From Paracoccaceae bacterium (GTDB lineage Bacteria; Pseudomonadota; Alphaproteobacteria; Rhodobacterales; Rhodobacteraceae), in assembly GCA_029243395.1 (NCBI GenBank), contig JAQWSE010000013.1:248001-312000 (forward strand): 64,000 nt of DNA. The letters run 5' to 3'. The notes beneath the pieces are model-generated. The model did no database searches. It was given only the letters and a program-made list of their open reading frames with translations, and was not told where the DNA came from. Position 1 is the first letter of the stretch. The number at the start of each line of letters is the position of its first letter. Positions 56,901 to 64,000 of this stretch are shown one piece after another. Made by a program: the position numbers and the translations under genes.

Positions 56901-58619
56901 CTTACTGGTTCTGTAAAAGAAAACGTAGCAATTTCAACAGTAATATATGATGTCTCTGCTAGTGATGCTGATACGACTGATGTTCTCACCTACTCAGTAT
57001 CGGGAACTGATTCATCATTGGTAACTATTGATTCAGATGATGGAGAGGTAAGGTTAAAGGCATCTGCCAATTTTGAAGCTAAAAATTCTTACGGCTTCAA
57101 CGTAACCGTTACTGATCCAGATGCTTCAAACGATACGGAGGCAGTCACTGTTAATGTAACGGATGCTAATGATGCGCCAGTTATCACTTCTGGTTCAACA
57201 GCAACATTAGCTGAAAATGTGGTAAATAGCACAGTATTTTATACAGTTACTGCGACTGATGTAGATGCTGGTAGCAATTTAACCTATAGCGTTTCAGGCG
57301 CAGATGGGTATTTGGTTGCCATTGATTCAGATGATGGCCAGGCTAGATTGAAAACTTCTGCCGACTTTGAAAGTAAAGCGTCTTACAATTTTAATGTAGT
57401 AGCAACTGATGACGGCGCGGGTACTCTGTCTGGTAGCAAGGCTGTAACGTTAAATATTTCCGATGTGAATGATGATCCAATTGTTTTAAACCCTGGCAGC
57501 ACTTGGAACGTTTACGAAGATTTTACTTCAAAAAGAAATGTTTCGAGCATTTTTTCCGATCCAGACGATGATCTTTTGACCCTCTCTGCACGTTCAGTGG
57601 GAGGCGGCATACTCCCTGGTTGGATAACCTTTAATTCCACAAGCAATGAACTTACTGTCAATCCGGCTCGATCAGATTCTTCAGGCACTAATATTGAAAT
57701 TGAAGCAAATGATGGTAATGGCGGAAAAACTTCCAATCAATTCTCAATCAATGTTGTACACATCAATCATCCAGTTACTGGTGTTGTCAACATTGAAGGG
57801 ACAGCTATAGTCGGTGAAAAAGTTGTAGCAAAGCCTTCTTTAAATGATGTAGAGGGCTTAGGAACACTTAATTTCCAATGGTATCGGGAGGGAGTAAAAA
57901 TTGTTGGTGCCAATACAGAAAATTATGTCCTTTCAGGATCTGATATCGGTGAAAAAGTGACCGTCGAAGTTAGTTTCGTTGATGGACTCGGTTTTCCGGA
58001 GACAATTTCGTCTGCTTCCATCGAACCTAGCATGCCTACAAAAACTCTGAAAGGCAGTGTTGAAGGAAATAGAAATGTCTTTAAAGATGCCTTTAGCCAG
58101 GTGGTTATAAAAGGTGGAGTGGGTGACGATGTGGTTGTTGCAACTGGAGGTAATAGTGCGATAGAGGGAGGTGCTGGCTCGGATGTAATCATTGGAGGAA
58201 CTGGTGACAATCCACTTAGTGGAAACACAGAAAATGATTTCTTGATTGGAGATCTTTTGCTTTCAAATTATTTTCTTGGAGATGATACCCTCGAGGGTGG
58301 TCCAGGGGATGATCTAATCGAGGGCGGAAATGGAGCTGATACTTTTGTATTTTCACCGGGAGACGGCAATGACACGATTGCCAAGTTTAGTGTGGATTTA
58401 AATAACATAATTGAATCAAAAGCTAATGGAAGGGATTTTGAGCCTGGAAAAGATAAGTTAGATTTAGTTTCTTTTGGTTATAAAGATTTTAATGAGGTAT
58501 TATCTAAAATTACCAATAATAATGAAGGTCACGCACAGTTTTCTGACCAAGATAGTAATGTATTATTTTATGGTGTCACTATTGAAGAATTTTCAACAGG
58601 TGATTTTATTTTGATTTGA
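54000..58619 (+). CDS. Large secreted adhesin: DUF4347, cadherin-like repeats, RTX end
   Basis: 1539 residues, no N-terminal signal peptide. Residues 4-150 form a DUF4347 domain (IFSHGEPG at 54-61 and HLYGCNVAQG at 96-105). After a linker region with carbohydrate-binding-like strands, cadherin-type repeats of about 100 residues run from about 563 to 1255, each with the DxNDxP/A-like junction. An Ig-like segment (about 1260-1340) and a short RTX calcium-binding region (about 1372-1450, GGVGDD, GGAGSD, GGPGDD, GGNGAD) follow. This architecture indicates export by a type I secretion system, which is not in the window. Role is probably attachment or particle binding. No clear ribosome-binding site precedes ATG 54000. 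Confidence 0.85.
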   Translation: MSVIYLDKTVPGYLDLYDELSLSHSVYILDPNQNPFWQIANTIGSLNNIRSVHIFSHGEPGVLKFSSGSISSANIVNSKDYLNSIGGLLGQGGDIHLYGCNVAQGNEGKKFLDLLSNLSKSDVTASDDVTGSSNLNADWDLEIISGGNIDSASLAPATFLGSLGTPSISNLDNPLSYTENAALAALDNDITVTGGAAGGDKYEGGWIEFSLTTATSTDFLRFTDDGSASTVNGQVSIVNSVIYVGNGTGAAILGNVDSTKTGLAGKALRVNISNKFQNGDFETNNGSNTFGNWQIYDSGPIIFGTTKIAGLNTPTDATFPTPTGWRVNLANPNYDALAGELSDKIPPKQGTYSGTANDDGGGEYSVKLKSTSVVIDNTGLRSDGSVRKSGYDIIRGPALYSDNTVFLRSGDKVSFDWKAAGGSDAYDVYGYIVNVADNSFVKILDETGSSASASTSWATETVTVSSEGSYKFVFVAGTYDFSGGYWAGAQLFVDNVTVTENIVPPTISDAMVQAIARKVKYESTSEDPAATKTLTVKATSINGSNGAEQTGTATSTINFTKTNDAPTITSGSSASVNENLVNTTVVYDANASDIDSSDTLTFSISGTDASSFNLDTDDGEVRLKTSADYENKSSYRFNITVTDNGAGTLSSSKAITLNINDLNDPPVISSVGTGSIAENAATSTVAYDAAASDPDSGDTITFSISGTDAALFTIDSNDGEVRLKSPANFEVKNSYSLNVTATDNGSTPASGSKAITINVTDQNDAPVAIDDTAITTINTAKNNIVVLDDDTDEDGDTLNIQSVTYSGTGTVTHNGTKINYTPPTGADTLTENITYVVTDGNGGTDSGLLSVSVVTPLIQGPSNPAGSATSAISKNENITAVTTLTANVAVTWSINSGLDGDKFNIDAGGNLTFKSNPNFEIPTDSDSNNTYQVEIKAVEGGGFFSTQILTVTVQNVNEAAPVIDTSNLTGSVKENVAISTVIYDVSASDADTTDVLTYSVSGTDSSLVTIDSDDGEVRLKASANFEAKNSYGFNVTVTDPDASNDTEAVTVNVTDANDAPVITSGSTATLAENVVNSTVFYTVTATDVDAGSNLTYSVSGADGYLVAIDSDDGQARLKTSADFESKASYNFNVVATDDGAGTLSGSKAVTLNISDVNDDPIVLNPGSTWNVYEDFTSKRNVSSIFSDPDDDLLTLSARSVGGGILPGWITFNSTSNELTVNPARSDSSGTNIEIEANDGNGGKTSNQFSINVVHINHPVTGVVNIEGTAIVGEKVVAKPSLNDVEGLGTLNFQWYREGVKIVGANTENYVLSGSDIGEKVTVEVSFVDGLGFPETISSASIEPSMPTKTLKGSVEGNRNVFKDAFSQVVIKGGVGDDVVVATGGNSAIEGGAGSDVIIGGTGDNPLSGNTENDFLIGDLLLSNYFLGDDTLEGGPGDDLIEGGNGADTFVFSPGDGNDTIAKFSVDLNNIIESKANGRDFEPGKDKLDLVSFGYKDFNEVLSKITNNNEGHAQFSDQDSNVLFYGVTIEEFSTGDFILI
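55686..57780 (+). repeat. Cadherin-like repeat array within the adhesin gene
   Basis: About seven repeat units of roughly 300 bases encode cadherin-like domains. The protein pattern ISGTDA.. DGEVRLKT.A.FE.K.SY.FNVT.TD recurs, especially in units 1, 2, 5 and 6; units 3, 4 and 7 are more diverged. DNA identity between units is incomplete, so the array is moderately old, but it can still recombine or be collapsed in short-read assemblies. Confidence 0.7.
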
Positions 58620-58640
58620 TTAAGTTGGGGGTAAAAAGGG

Positions 58641-59456
58641 ATGGGGCGTGCCATTAGATGCTTTAAATCATACATAATAATAATTTTTTTACAGTTGTCT
58701 GGTTGCGGAGGAGTTGTTAGTTCCCTTCATGAAATTGAAGAGGGATCCCTTTATGATCTAACTTCACTAGAAACATCTAGTTTAGAATTAATTACGATAG
58801 ATGGAAGCACACTCAAGCTAACTAAAGTTGATGGAAGCTTTGTTAGAAATCAAGGATCAGCTTCAGTCGTCCTTCCTGACGAAGCAACTGGCTCTAATAA
58901 AGAAATTTCTAATGCCATACCAAGTAAAAATATGACAAGCTTTGTAACAATAATTCCCGAGGGAAATTCTCTTGACGGATCTTTTGGCTTAATAGGGTTA
59001 CCTAATTCATCAGATGTCCCACCAATAGGAAATTTCAACTATTTTGGTAATGCTGAAATTTTTATAAATGATGGGAATGCCCTTTATGGTCTTGCCGGGA
59101 ACAGTAGTATTACATTTGAATTTGATGGTACTAATAGTAAAATAGATGGAGAAATAACTTCATTAACAGGCAAGAAGTCCTTATTAGATTTAAGTTGTAG
59201 AGATTGTCCTGCTTCATCAATAGTGGATATTATTTTTCCAAGTGGTTCTATTTGTAATGGAAATCGAATTTGTCTTAACACAATTGAATTAAGAAACAGT
59301 AGCTTAGACGCCTCACTAACAAACGATCATGAACTGAACTCGAACGGAACTTTTTTTGGCCCAAATTCTAGTGAGTTAGGAGCTGTTTTTTCTGTAAATG
59401 ATACTGAATCCGGATCAATTGAAATCCGTGGAGCATTTTCAGGCAAAAAGAATTAA
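58641..59456 (+). CDS. TbpB-like surface lipoprotein
   Basis: 271 residues. A lipoprotein signal ends at Cys22 (LQLSGC). The C-terminal part (GTFFGPNSSELGAVF... then GAFSGKK) matches the transferrin-binding-protein B-like beta-barrel domain found in Slam-dependent lipoproteins and related proteins. The central portion is rich in Asn, Ser and Gly. It lies 21 bases after the adhesin gene, so the two may be cotranscribed and act together at the cell surface. No Slam homologue is in the window. Confidence 0.7.
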   Translation: MGRAIRCFKSYIIIIFLQLSGCGGVVSSLHEIEEGSLYDLTSLETSSLELITIDGSTLKLTKVDGSFVRNQGSASVVLPDEATGSNKEISNAIPSKNMTSFVTIIPEGNSLDGSFGLIGLPNSSDVPPIGNFNYFGNAEIFINDGNALYGLAGNSSITFEFDGTNSKIDGEITSLTGKKSLLDLSCRDCPASSIVDIIFPSGSICNGNRICLNTIELRNSSLDASLTNDHELNSNGTFFGPNSSELGAVFSVNDTESGSIEIRGAFSGKKN

Positions 59457-59566
59457 CTCAATTTCCAATAGCAAAACTTCCCTTTAAATTAGTTGCTTTG
59501 TTAGACTAGTAAGCTTAGAAAAAAGATTGATTTGGATGTATCTTCTATCTCCAGGAGCTTAAATAA

Positions 59567-60427
59567 GTGTCAATTGACCTGAATACTAAAGCAGTTTTAT
59601 TTTTTCTTTTTGCTTGGTTTAATTTTTCCTTAATGGAAGTGACAGCTAAATATCTTACATTATCATATCCAGTTCTGGCAGTGGTATGGATGAGATTTAT
59701 TGCTCAAGCTTTTGTTTTATCATTGTTATTTTTTCCTTCTTTAAAGAAAAAGGTAAAAACAAAAGTCCTTCATTTACATTTACTGCGTTCAATTTGCCTG
59801 TTTTTAGCCGCTACATTCTTTTTTGCAGGCTTTAGCCAAATTGGATTGGCAGATGCAACCGCTATATATAATTTAAGCCCGCTTTTTTTAACTTTAGGTG
59901 GAATATTTTTCCTAAAAGAAAAACTAAAAAAATCAAAAATATTAAGTGTATTGTTGGGTGTTACTGGGGCACTAATAATAATTAACCCTACCAGTAATTC
60001 ATTTTCTTTCTATGCTATTCTTCCATGTCTTGCAGCGCTATGTTTGGCAGCTTTTGGGTTAATTACTCGGTATTTTGGGGAGAATGAAGACCCTTTTACC
60101 AGCTTGATTTACACTGCTCTTATTGGAACGTTATTGTCCTCGATTACTTTAGTTTGGTTCTGGATACCAATAGATATTTATGACTTACCACTTATTTTAA
60201 TTATGGGAATAGTATCGACTTTAGGTCATTTTCTTCTGATTAGAGCATTTCAGTTAGAAGAAGCTTCAAATTTAGCTACATTTTCTTCCGTAGCAATAAT
60301 ATTCAATACAATATGGGGAGTCTTCATTTTTTCTGAACTCCCTACAATAAAGTTTTTTGTTGGAACTTTTCTTATTGTAGTTGGTTGTCTATTGATTTTA
60401 AAAAGGAATAAGAATTCTGAGATTTAA
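59567..60427 (+). CDS. DMT-superfamily (EamA) transporter
   Basis: 286 residues with ten hydrophobic spans in two EamA halves (LFAWFNFSLMEVTAKYL; then ILPCLAALCLAAFGLITRYFG). Start is GTG 59567 with AGGAG nine bases upstream. Motifs VWMRFIAQAF and ATAIYNLSPLFLTLGGIFFLKE are typical of the family. Substrate unknown. Its stop is seven bases from the convergent livF stop. Confidence 0.88.
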   Translation: MSIDLNTKAVLFFLFAWFNFSLMEVTAKYLTLSYPVLAVVWMRFIAQAFVLSLLFFPSLKKKVKTKVLHLHLLRSICLFLAATFFFAGFSQIGLADATAIYNLSPLFLTLGGIFFLKEKLKKSKILSVLLGVTGALIIINPTSNSFSFYAILPCLAALCLAAFGLITRYFGENEDPFTSLIYTALIGTLLSSITLVWFWIPIDIYDLPLILIMGIVSTLGHFLLIRAFQLEEASNLATFSSVAIIFNTIWGVFIFSELPTIKFFVGTFLIVVGCLLILKRNKNSEI

Positions 60428-60434
60428 ATATTTG

Positions 60435-61220
60435 TTAACCCCCAAGAAATAATTTTCCGACAGTTTTATTTTTTAGCAAATCTCTGGTGTGATCAGCCAT
60501 TACAATCACCCCTGAAGACATTACATACCCGATATCTGCAAATTGTAGTCCTTTTGTAGCATTTTGTTCAACTAATATGATGGTTTTACCCTCATTCTCC
60601 TTGAGATCTTGCAGAATTTCAAAAACCATATCGATATATCGTGGTTCTAGGCCAATTGAAGGTTCGTCCACCAATAAAACTGTCGGCTTCATTACTAATG
60701 CTCGGGAGATTTCCAGGAGCCTTCTTTCACCACCGGATAAGACTTTGGCCGGCTGATATCTTCTCTGATTTAGGCGATCATATTTTGAGAATATTCTTTC
60801 AATTTCTGTTCGGACAGTAGAATTATTTTCAATTAAGTATGCTCCCATTAGTAGGTTTTCTTCTACGGTCATGTTTGGGAAAACCGAGTTTTCCTGCATT
60901 ATATAGGCAACACCAGCAGTTTTGAGTTTTTGTGCTGACGACATATGCGTTATATTTCTTGCTGCTACTGAAATAGTTCCAGCATATATATCAGTGAATC
61001 CAAAAATGGAGTGCAAAACGGTTGATTTTCCTGCCCCATTGGGCCCAATTAAGCATAGAGATTGTCCTTGGCCTGCATATAGATCTAAGTTATGTATGAT
61101 CTCCATTTTCCCATAACCTGCCTTTAGACCTTCAACTGCCAAACACGTTTTATCCGACCCTAAGTTTATTAGATCTTGTTTTGAAGGTAATTCGCCTAAA
61201 TTAGTATAATCATTTTTCAT
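60435..61220 (-). CDS. livF: Branched-chain amino acid-type ABC ATPase
   Basis: 261 residues, LivF/UrtE type. Walker A GPNGAGKST, signature LSGGERRLLE, Walker B VLLVDEPSIGLEP. The N-terminus has an extra 25-residue stretch compared with short LivF proteins. It is the last gene of the minus-strand livHMGF cluster, two bases after livG. The ligand could be a branched-chain amino acid, an amide, urea or another small solute. Confidence 0.9.
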   Translation of the reverse strand: MKNDYTNLGELPSKQDLINLGSDKTCLAVEGLKAGYGKMEIIHNLDLYAGQGQSLCLIGPNGAGKSTVLHSIFGFTDIYAGTISVAARNITHMSSAQKLKTAGVAYIMQENSVFPNMTVEENLLMGAYLIENNSTVRTEIERIFSKYDRLNQRRYQPAKVLSGGERRLLEISRALVMKPTVLLVDEPSIGLEPRYIDMVFEILQDLKENEGKTIILVEQNATKGLQFADIGYVMSSGVIVMADHTRDLLKNKTVGKLFLGG

Positions 61221-61222
61221 TA

Positions 61223-61963
61223 TTATTTTCCCAAATAGGCATCGATAACTTTTTGATCGTTCTTGATCTCTTTTGGAGTACCCTGAGCTATTAATTTTCC
61301 ATGTGTTAGGCAGAAGATTTCTTCGGCTAAATTCATTATTACTTTCATATTATGTTCAATAATTAAAAGAGTTATCCCATATTCCTCGTTGACTTTGATT
61401 AATCTATCAATGATCCCATTAATTAAAGTAGGATTGATACCGGCTGTTGGTTCATCAAGTAGGAGCATTTTTGGTTTATTCATTAATGCCATTGCTAACT
61501 CCAAAAGCTTTTGTTGCCCAAATGATAAATCCCCTGCTCTCAGGAAACGTTTCTGATAAAGCCCTACAAACTCAAGGATATGTTCTGCTTCGTTATTCAG
61601 GTCCAGAGGAATCTTGCTAAAAATTGAAAATAAGTTATCACTTTTTGGTTTTGCACTGATTAACATATTTTGAATACAATTTAATTTTCCATAAATATGG
61701 GTTTGTTGAAAAGTTCTAAGTAAGCCCAACTTTGCAACGGCAGGAATAGGAAGGGTTGAAACCTCTTTTCCATTAAAATTAATGGAACCTTCATCAATAG
61801 GATGCGTTCCACATATGGAGTTAAACAAAGTTGTTTTTCCGGAACCATTAGGACCAATGAGTCCAGTGATTTGTTTGTTGGCTACAGAAAGAGTAATACT
61901 CTGATTGGCAATTATTCCACCAAATGATTTTGAGACACCTTTAATTTGTAGGATAGCGGACAT
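61223..61963 (-). CDS. livG: Branched-chain amino acid-type ABC ATPase
   Basis: 246 residues, LivG type. Walker A GPNGSGKTT, signature LSFGQQKLLELA, Walker B MLLLDEPTAG, followed by the LivG-typical INPTLINGIIDRL and EHNMKVIMNLAEEIFCL. The start overlaps the livM stop by one base (TAATG), giving coupled translation. It pairs with LivF to energise LivHM. Confidence 0.92.
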   Translation of the reverse strand: MSAILQIKGVSKSFGGIIANQSITLSVANKQITGLIGPNGSGKTTLFNSICGTHPIDEGSINFNGKEVSTLPIPAVAKLGLLRTFQQTHIYGKLNCIQNMLISAKPKSDNLFSIFSKIPLDLNNEAEHILEFVGLYQKRFLRAGDLSFGQQKLLELAMALMNKPKMLLLDEPTAGINPTLINGIIDRLIKVNEEYGITLLIIEHNMKVIMNLAEEIFCLTHGKLIAQGTPKEIKNDQKVIDAYLGK

Positions 61964-63015
61964 TATTTTAATTCAATCTGGGATAAACGATCTTTTTCAT
62001 CAATTACTTCCCCAAATTTGGAAGGGAATTTTTCTCTCAAGAACCCCATAATTCCCTCTGGAAAGAATACTACAACTATCACAATTAATGCTCCCAAAGC
62101 CACATATTGCCAACCCAAGAAGAATGTCCAAAACCCTTCCTTGAATATATGAAATATAATAGCCCCTATTACGGGACCGATTAGAGTTCCTTTGCCGCCT
62201 AGAATAGCCATTAAAACCATGAATACCCCAAAGGTTTTTCCTGGAAAAGCAGTTTCTACGGGTTCGATATAACCAATCATGTTTCCCATTAGGCCACCAG
62301 CAATTCCTAAGAAAAAAGCTGAAGTAACCCAACCAGAAATCTTGTATTTCATAGTATCAATACCCATGGACTCAGCTTTGTCTTCATTATCTCTTATTGC
62401 ATTCAATACTAGACCAAACCGTGTGCTATAAGCCCATCTCAAGAATAAAAAAGTGCATATCATCAAGGTAAAACAAATATAATAAAAAAACTCGCCACGT
62501 AATTCAGTATCTCCTAGGCCTTTAGGCCATGGAGGGGAGGTCATGCCTTGACCCGCACCAATCAATTCTATCCCGCCGGCAAATTCACCAGCAGCAATTC
62601 CTAAACCAAGTGTGCAGATCGCAAAATAGTGGCCACGTAGACCCAAAATCCCATAACCAACCACCATGGCTACAATAGAGGGTATAATAGCGGCAACAAT
62701 TAGCCCTAATGCCAACCCTTGAAAATATTGTTCAGGTAAATGTACAAATGTTTTTTCGCCACCTGCCGCTGTCCATTCAGAAAGAGGAAAGAATATTCCT
62801 ATTTGAGTGGAGGCACAAAAGTACATGCCCAAACCAAAAAAGAAAATATTACCAAAGGTATTATATCCCATTTGCCCTCCTTGAACATCCCAAGTAAGAG
62901 CTAAAACCACCAAGATCCACATTATGGATAATTGAAGTTTAAATCCTGGAAGAATGAATGGAAGTATCAGGCCAATGGATAACAAAATTAAAAAAAGCGG
63001 TTTATTACTTATCAC
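61963..63015 (-). CDS. livM: Branched-chain amino acid-type ABC permease
   Basis: 350 residues, about ten membrane helices. It shows the LivM-type GYGILGLRGHYFAICTLGLGIAAGE segment and the GLVLNAIRDNEDKAESMGID coupling loop. Its ATG overlaps the livH stop by four bases (ATGA). It forms the channel with LivH. Confidence 0.92.
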   Translation of the reverse strand: MISNKPLFLILLSIGLILPFILPGFKLQLSIMWILVVLALTWDVQGGQMGYNTFGNIFFFGLGMYFCASTQIGIFFPLSEWTAAGGEKTFVHLPEQYFQGLALGLIVAAIIPSIVAMVVGYGILGLRGHYFAICTLGLGIAAGEFAGGIELIGAGQGMTSPPWPKGLGDTELRGEFFYYICFTLMICTFLFLRWAYSTRFGLVLNAIRDNEDKAESMGIDTMKYKISGWVTSAFFLGIAGGLMGNMIGYIEPVETAFPGKTFGVFMVLMAILGGKGTLIGPVIGAIIFHIFKEGFWTFFLGWQYVALGALIVIVVVFFPEGIMGFLREKFPSKFGEVIDEKDRLSQIELK

Positions 63016-63905
63016 TTTAGATACTCACGTTTTCTTGATAGTTTAAATCTTCTGTACACTAATATTATAACTAGGAGTAAGAAGACACATGCTATTCTAA
63101 ATTCTGTTCCAAATAGATAATCAGAAAACTCCTCAAATATACCTAAGCCAATACCAGAAATAGCAACTCCTGGTAAGTTGCCTAAACCAGCTACAATTAC
63201 GATCATGAATGACCTTACGGTGTATGGTAAACCAACATATGGATGTAGGGTAAAAGTTATGGCAATCAATGCTCCTGCCACACCGCAAATGGCAGCGTTG
63301 ATCCCAAATGTTGCTGCATATACTCTATCAGTATCAACTCCTAGTATTCTAGCAGCTCGAGCATTTTGAGCAGTGGCCCGAATGGCTCTTCCAAGCTTTG
63401 AGTATTTCATGTAAAGCACTATTATTAAAGCAAAAAATATACTTACTACAGCTGAAAATATCTTAGCGTTTGGTAAAGTCACCATATAATCAAAAAGAAA
63501 ACTGGTGCCAAAATTTGATTGAGCAATAACTACGTCAGAACCAAAAATAGTATTCATCAGTTGTTGTGCTAGTATACTTATGCCAAAAGTAGCAAGAATT
63601 GAAATAAATAAATCCCGATTTACTACTCTAAAAATGACTGTTCTATACATGCCAACACCTACAAAATACATTATTATTGGTGACACAAGGATGCCGAAAG
63701 CTGGGTGTACTCCTGCAGTGTATAAAAAATAGGCTATATAACCGCCCAAAATCACTAATTCACCTTGGGCTACATTTATTATATTCATGACTCCCCACTG
63801 AAGTGCCATTCCATAGGCAACTAATGCAAAAAGCACCCCCAACAAGAGCCCATCTAGGCTAGCTTGAACAATTAATATTGGATTTTGAAAAATTAAGAAG
63901 TCCAT
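63012..63905 (-). CDS. livH: Branched-chain amino acid-type ABC permease
   Basis: 297 residues, eight or so helices, LivH family. WGVMNIINVAQGELVILGGY near the N-terminus and GRAIRATAQNARAARILGVDTDRVY are the standard segments. It starts at ATG 63905 without a clear ribosome-binding site, directly after a hairpin and T-rich stretch. It is the first membrane gene of the liv cluster; the binding protein is upstream at the window edge. Confidence 0.92.
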   Translation of the reverse strand: MDFLIFQNPILIVQASLDGLLLGVLFALVAYGMALQWGVMNIINVAQGELVILGGYIAYFLYTAGVHPAFGILVSPIIMYFVGVGMYRTVIFRVVNRDLFISILATFGISILAQQLMNTIFGSDVVIAQSNFGTSFLFDYMVTLPNAKIFSAVVSIFFALIIVLYMKYSKLGRAIRATAQNARAARILGVDTDRVYAATFGINAAICGVAGALIAITFTLHPYVGLPYTVRSFMIVIVAGLGNLPGVAISGIGLGIFEEFSDYLFGTEFRIACVFLLLVIILVYRRFKLSRKREYLK

Positions 63906-63916
63906 ATTAAAAAATA

Positions 63917-63945
63917 ATGAGCCCCAAAGAATTTTTGGGGCTCAT
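63917..63945 (-). terminator. Intrinsic terminator/attenuator between binding-protein gene and livH
   Basis: A perfect 12-base-pair stem (63917-63928 with 63934-63945) with a five-base loop. Read on the minus strand it is followed by TATTTTTTA, the form of a Rho-independent terminator. It lies between the upstream binding-protein stop (63959) and livH (63905), so it probably lowers permease expression relative to the binding protein. Confidence 0.75.
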
Positions 63946-63958
63946 GTAAAATATATAG

Positions 63959-64000
63959 TTATCTATCAGACCATTTTGGGATGGGGTGCACCAACTTAGT
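63959..64000 (-). CDS. Probable substrate-binding protein of the liv cluster, C-terminal end
   Basis: A minus-strand frame ending in TAA at 63959-63961 gives the last 13 residues TKLVHPIPKWSDR. The ending and the place upstream of livHMGF are typical of the periplasmic ligand-binding protein of amide/branched-chain-amino-acid ABC systems. The rest of the gene is beyond the right edge. The assignment rests mainly on context. Confidence 0.5.
   Translation of the reverse strand, partial: TKLVHPIPKWSDR

Noticed and set aside
55686-57780. CRISPR or VNTR array
   Set aside because: Units of about 300 bases lie within an open reading frame and encode cadherin-like domains; there are no short direct repeats with spacers.

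Overview
The window looks like a chromosomal segment of an AT-rich, probably marine alphaproteobacterium. This is an inference from the low-GC bases, the short intergenic gaps, the gltBD pair, a dac-tmk-holB-tatD-MBL cluster of alphaproteobacterial type, and the abundance of TRAP, Bmp-type and Liv-type uptake systems with pca genes. I see no rRNA, tRNA, CRISPR array, insertion sequence or prophage. I also find no recognisable DNA-binding transcription factor in 64 kb, although several catabolic operons are present, which fits a streamlined heterotroph.

Layout. 1-2.5 kb: 3' end of cysQ, a glyoxalase-like protein, a DUF924 protein and a DMT exporter. 2.6-9.8 kb: a nucleoside/nucleobase operon (Bmp binding protein, double ATPase, two permeases, CodA-like deaminase, MFS protein). 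9.8-14.9 kb: hpt, then a small sugar module (dgoK, GH42 beta-galactosidase), a LysE-type exporter and an SDR. 15-21.3 kb: gltB and gltD behind a possible structured leader. 21.3-26.7 kb: an MFS protein, a homocysteine S-methyltransferase, a Bcr/CflA exporter, a QueG-like ferredoxin apparently starting at ATT, an SDR lacking the catalytic Tyr, and a 36-residue remnant of an AEC transporter. 26.7-32 kb (minus strand): dac, tmk, holB, tatD, MBL hydrolase and a SixA-like phosphatase.

32.1-46.6 kb is an aromatic-acid region. pobA makes protocatechuate, and pcaHG, pcaB, pcaC and pcaD carry it to 3-oxoadipate. No pcaIJ or pcaF is present. A BKACE-family enzyme lies inside the operon instead, and could convert 3-oxoadipate plus acetyl-CoA to succinyl-CoA plus acetoacetate in one step. 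A second set (extradiol-type VOC protein, FAH-family hydrolase, two MhpA-like flavin monooxygenases, another VOC protein and a TRAP transporter) suggests uptake and meta-type cleavage of another phenolic compound.

46.6-49.7 kb holds three exported serine proteases (S1 with TPR-like C-terminus, S8, HtrA-like S1) in a convergent arrangement. 49.9-53.9 kb holds an Old-Yellow-Enzyme-type demethylase candidate, a second homocysteine S-methyltransferase and a TSUP permease, perhaps a methylated-compound module. 54-59.5 kb encodes a 1539-residue DUF4347/cadherin/RTX secreted adhesin and a TbpB-like surface lipoprotein. 59.6-64 kb holds a DMT transporter and a livHMGF operon whose binding-protein gene runs off the right edge, separated from livH by a strong hairpin.

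The most interesting points are the BKACE-ended 3-oxoadipate pathway, the protease trio, the possible caspase-like His/Cys pair in the DUF4347 domain, the two-hairpin gltB leader, and the ATT start. All assignments come from reading the sequence and remembered family motifs; no database search was run.
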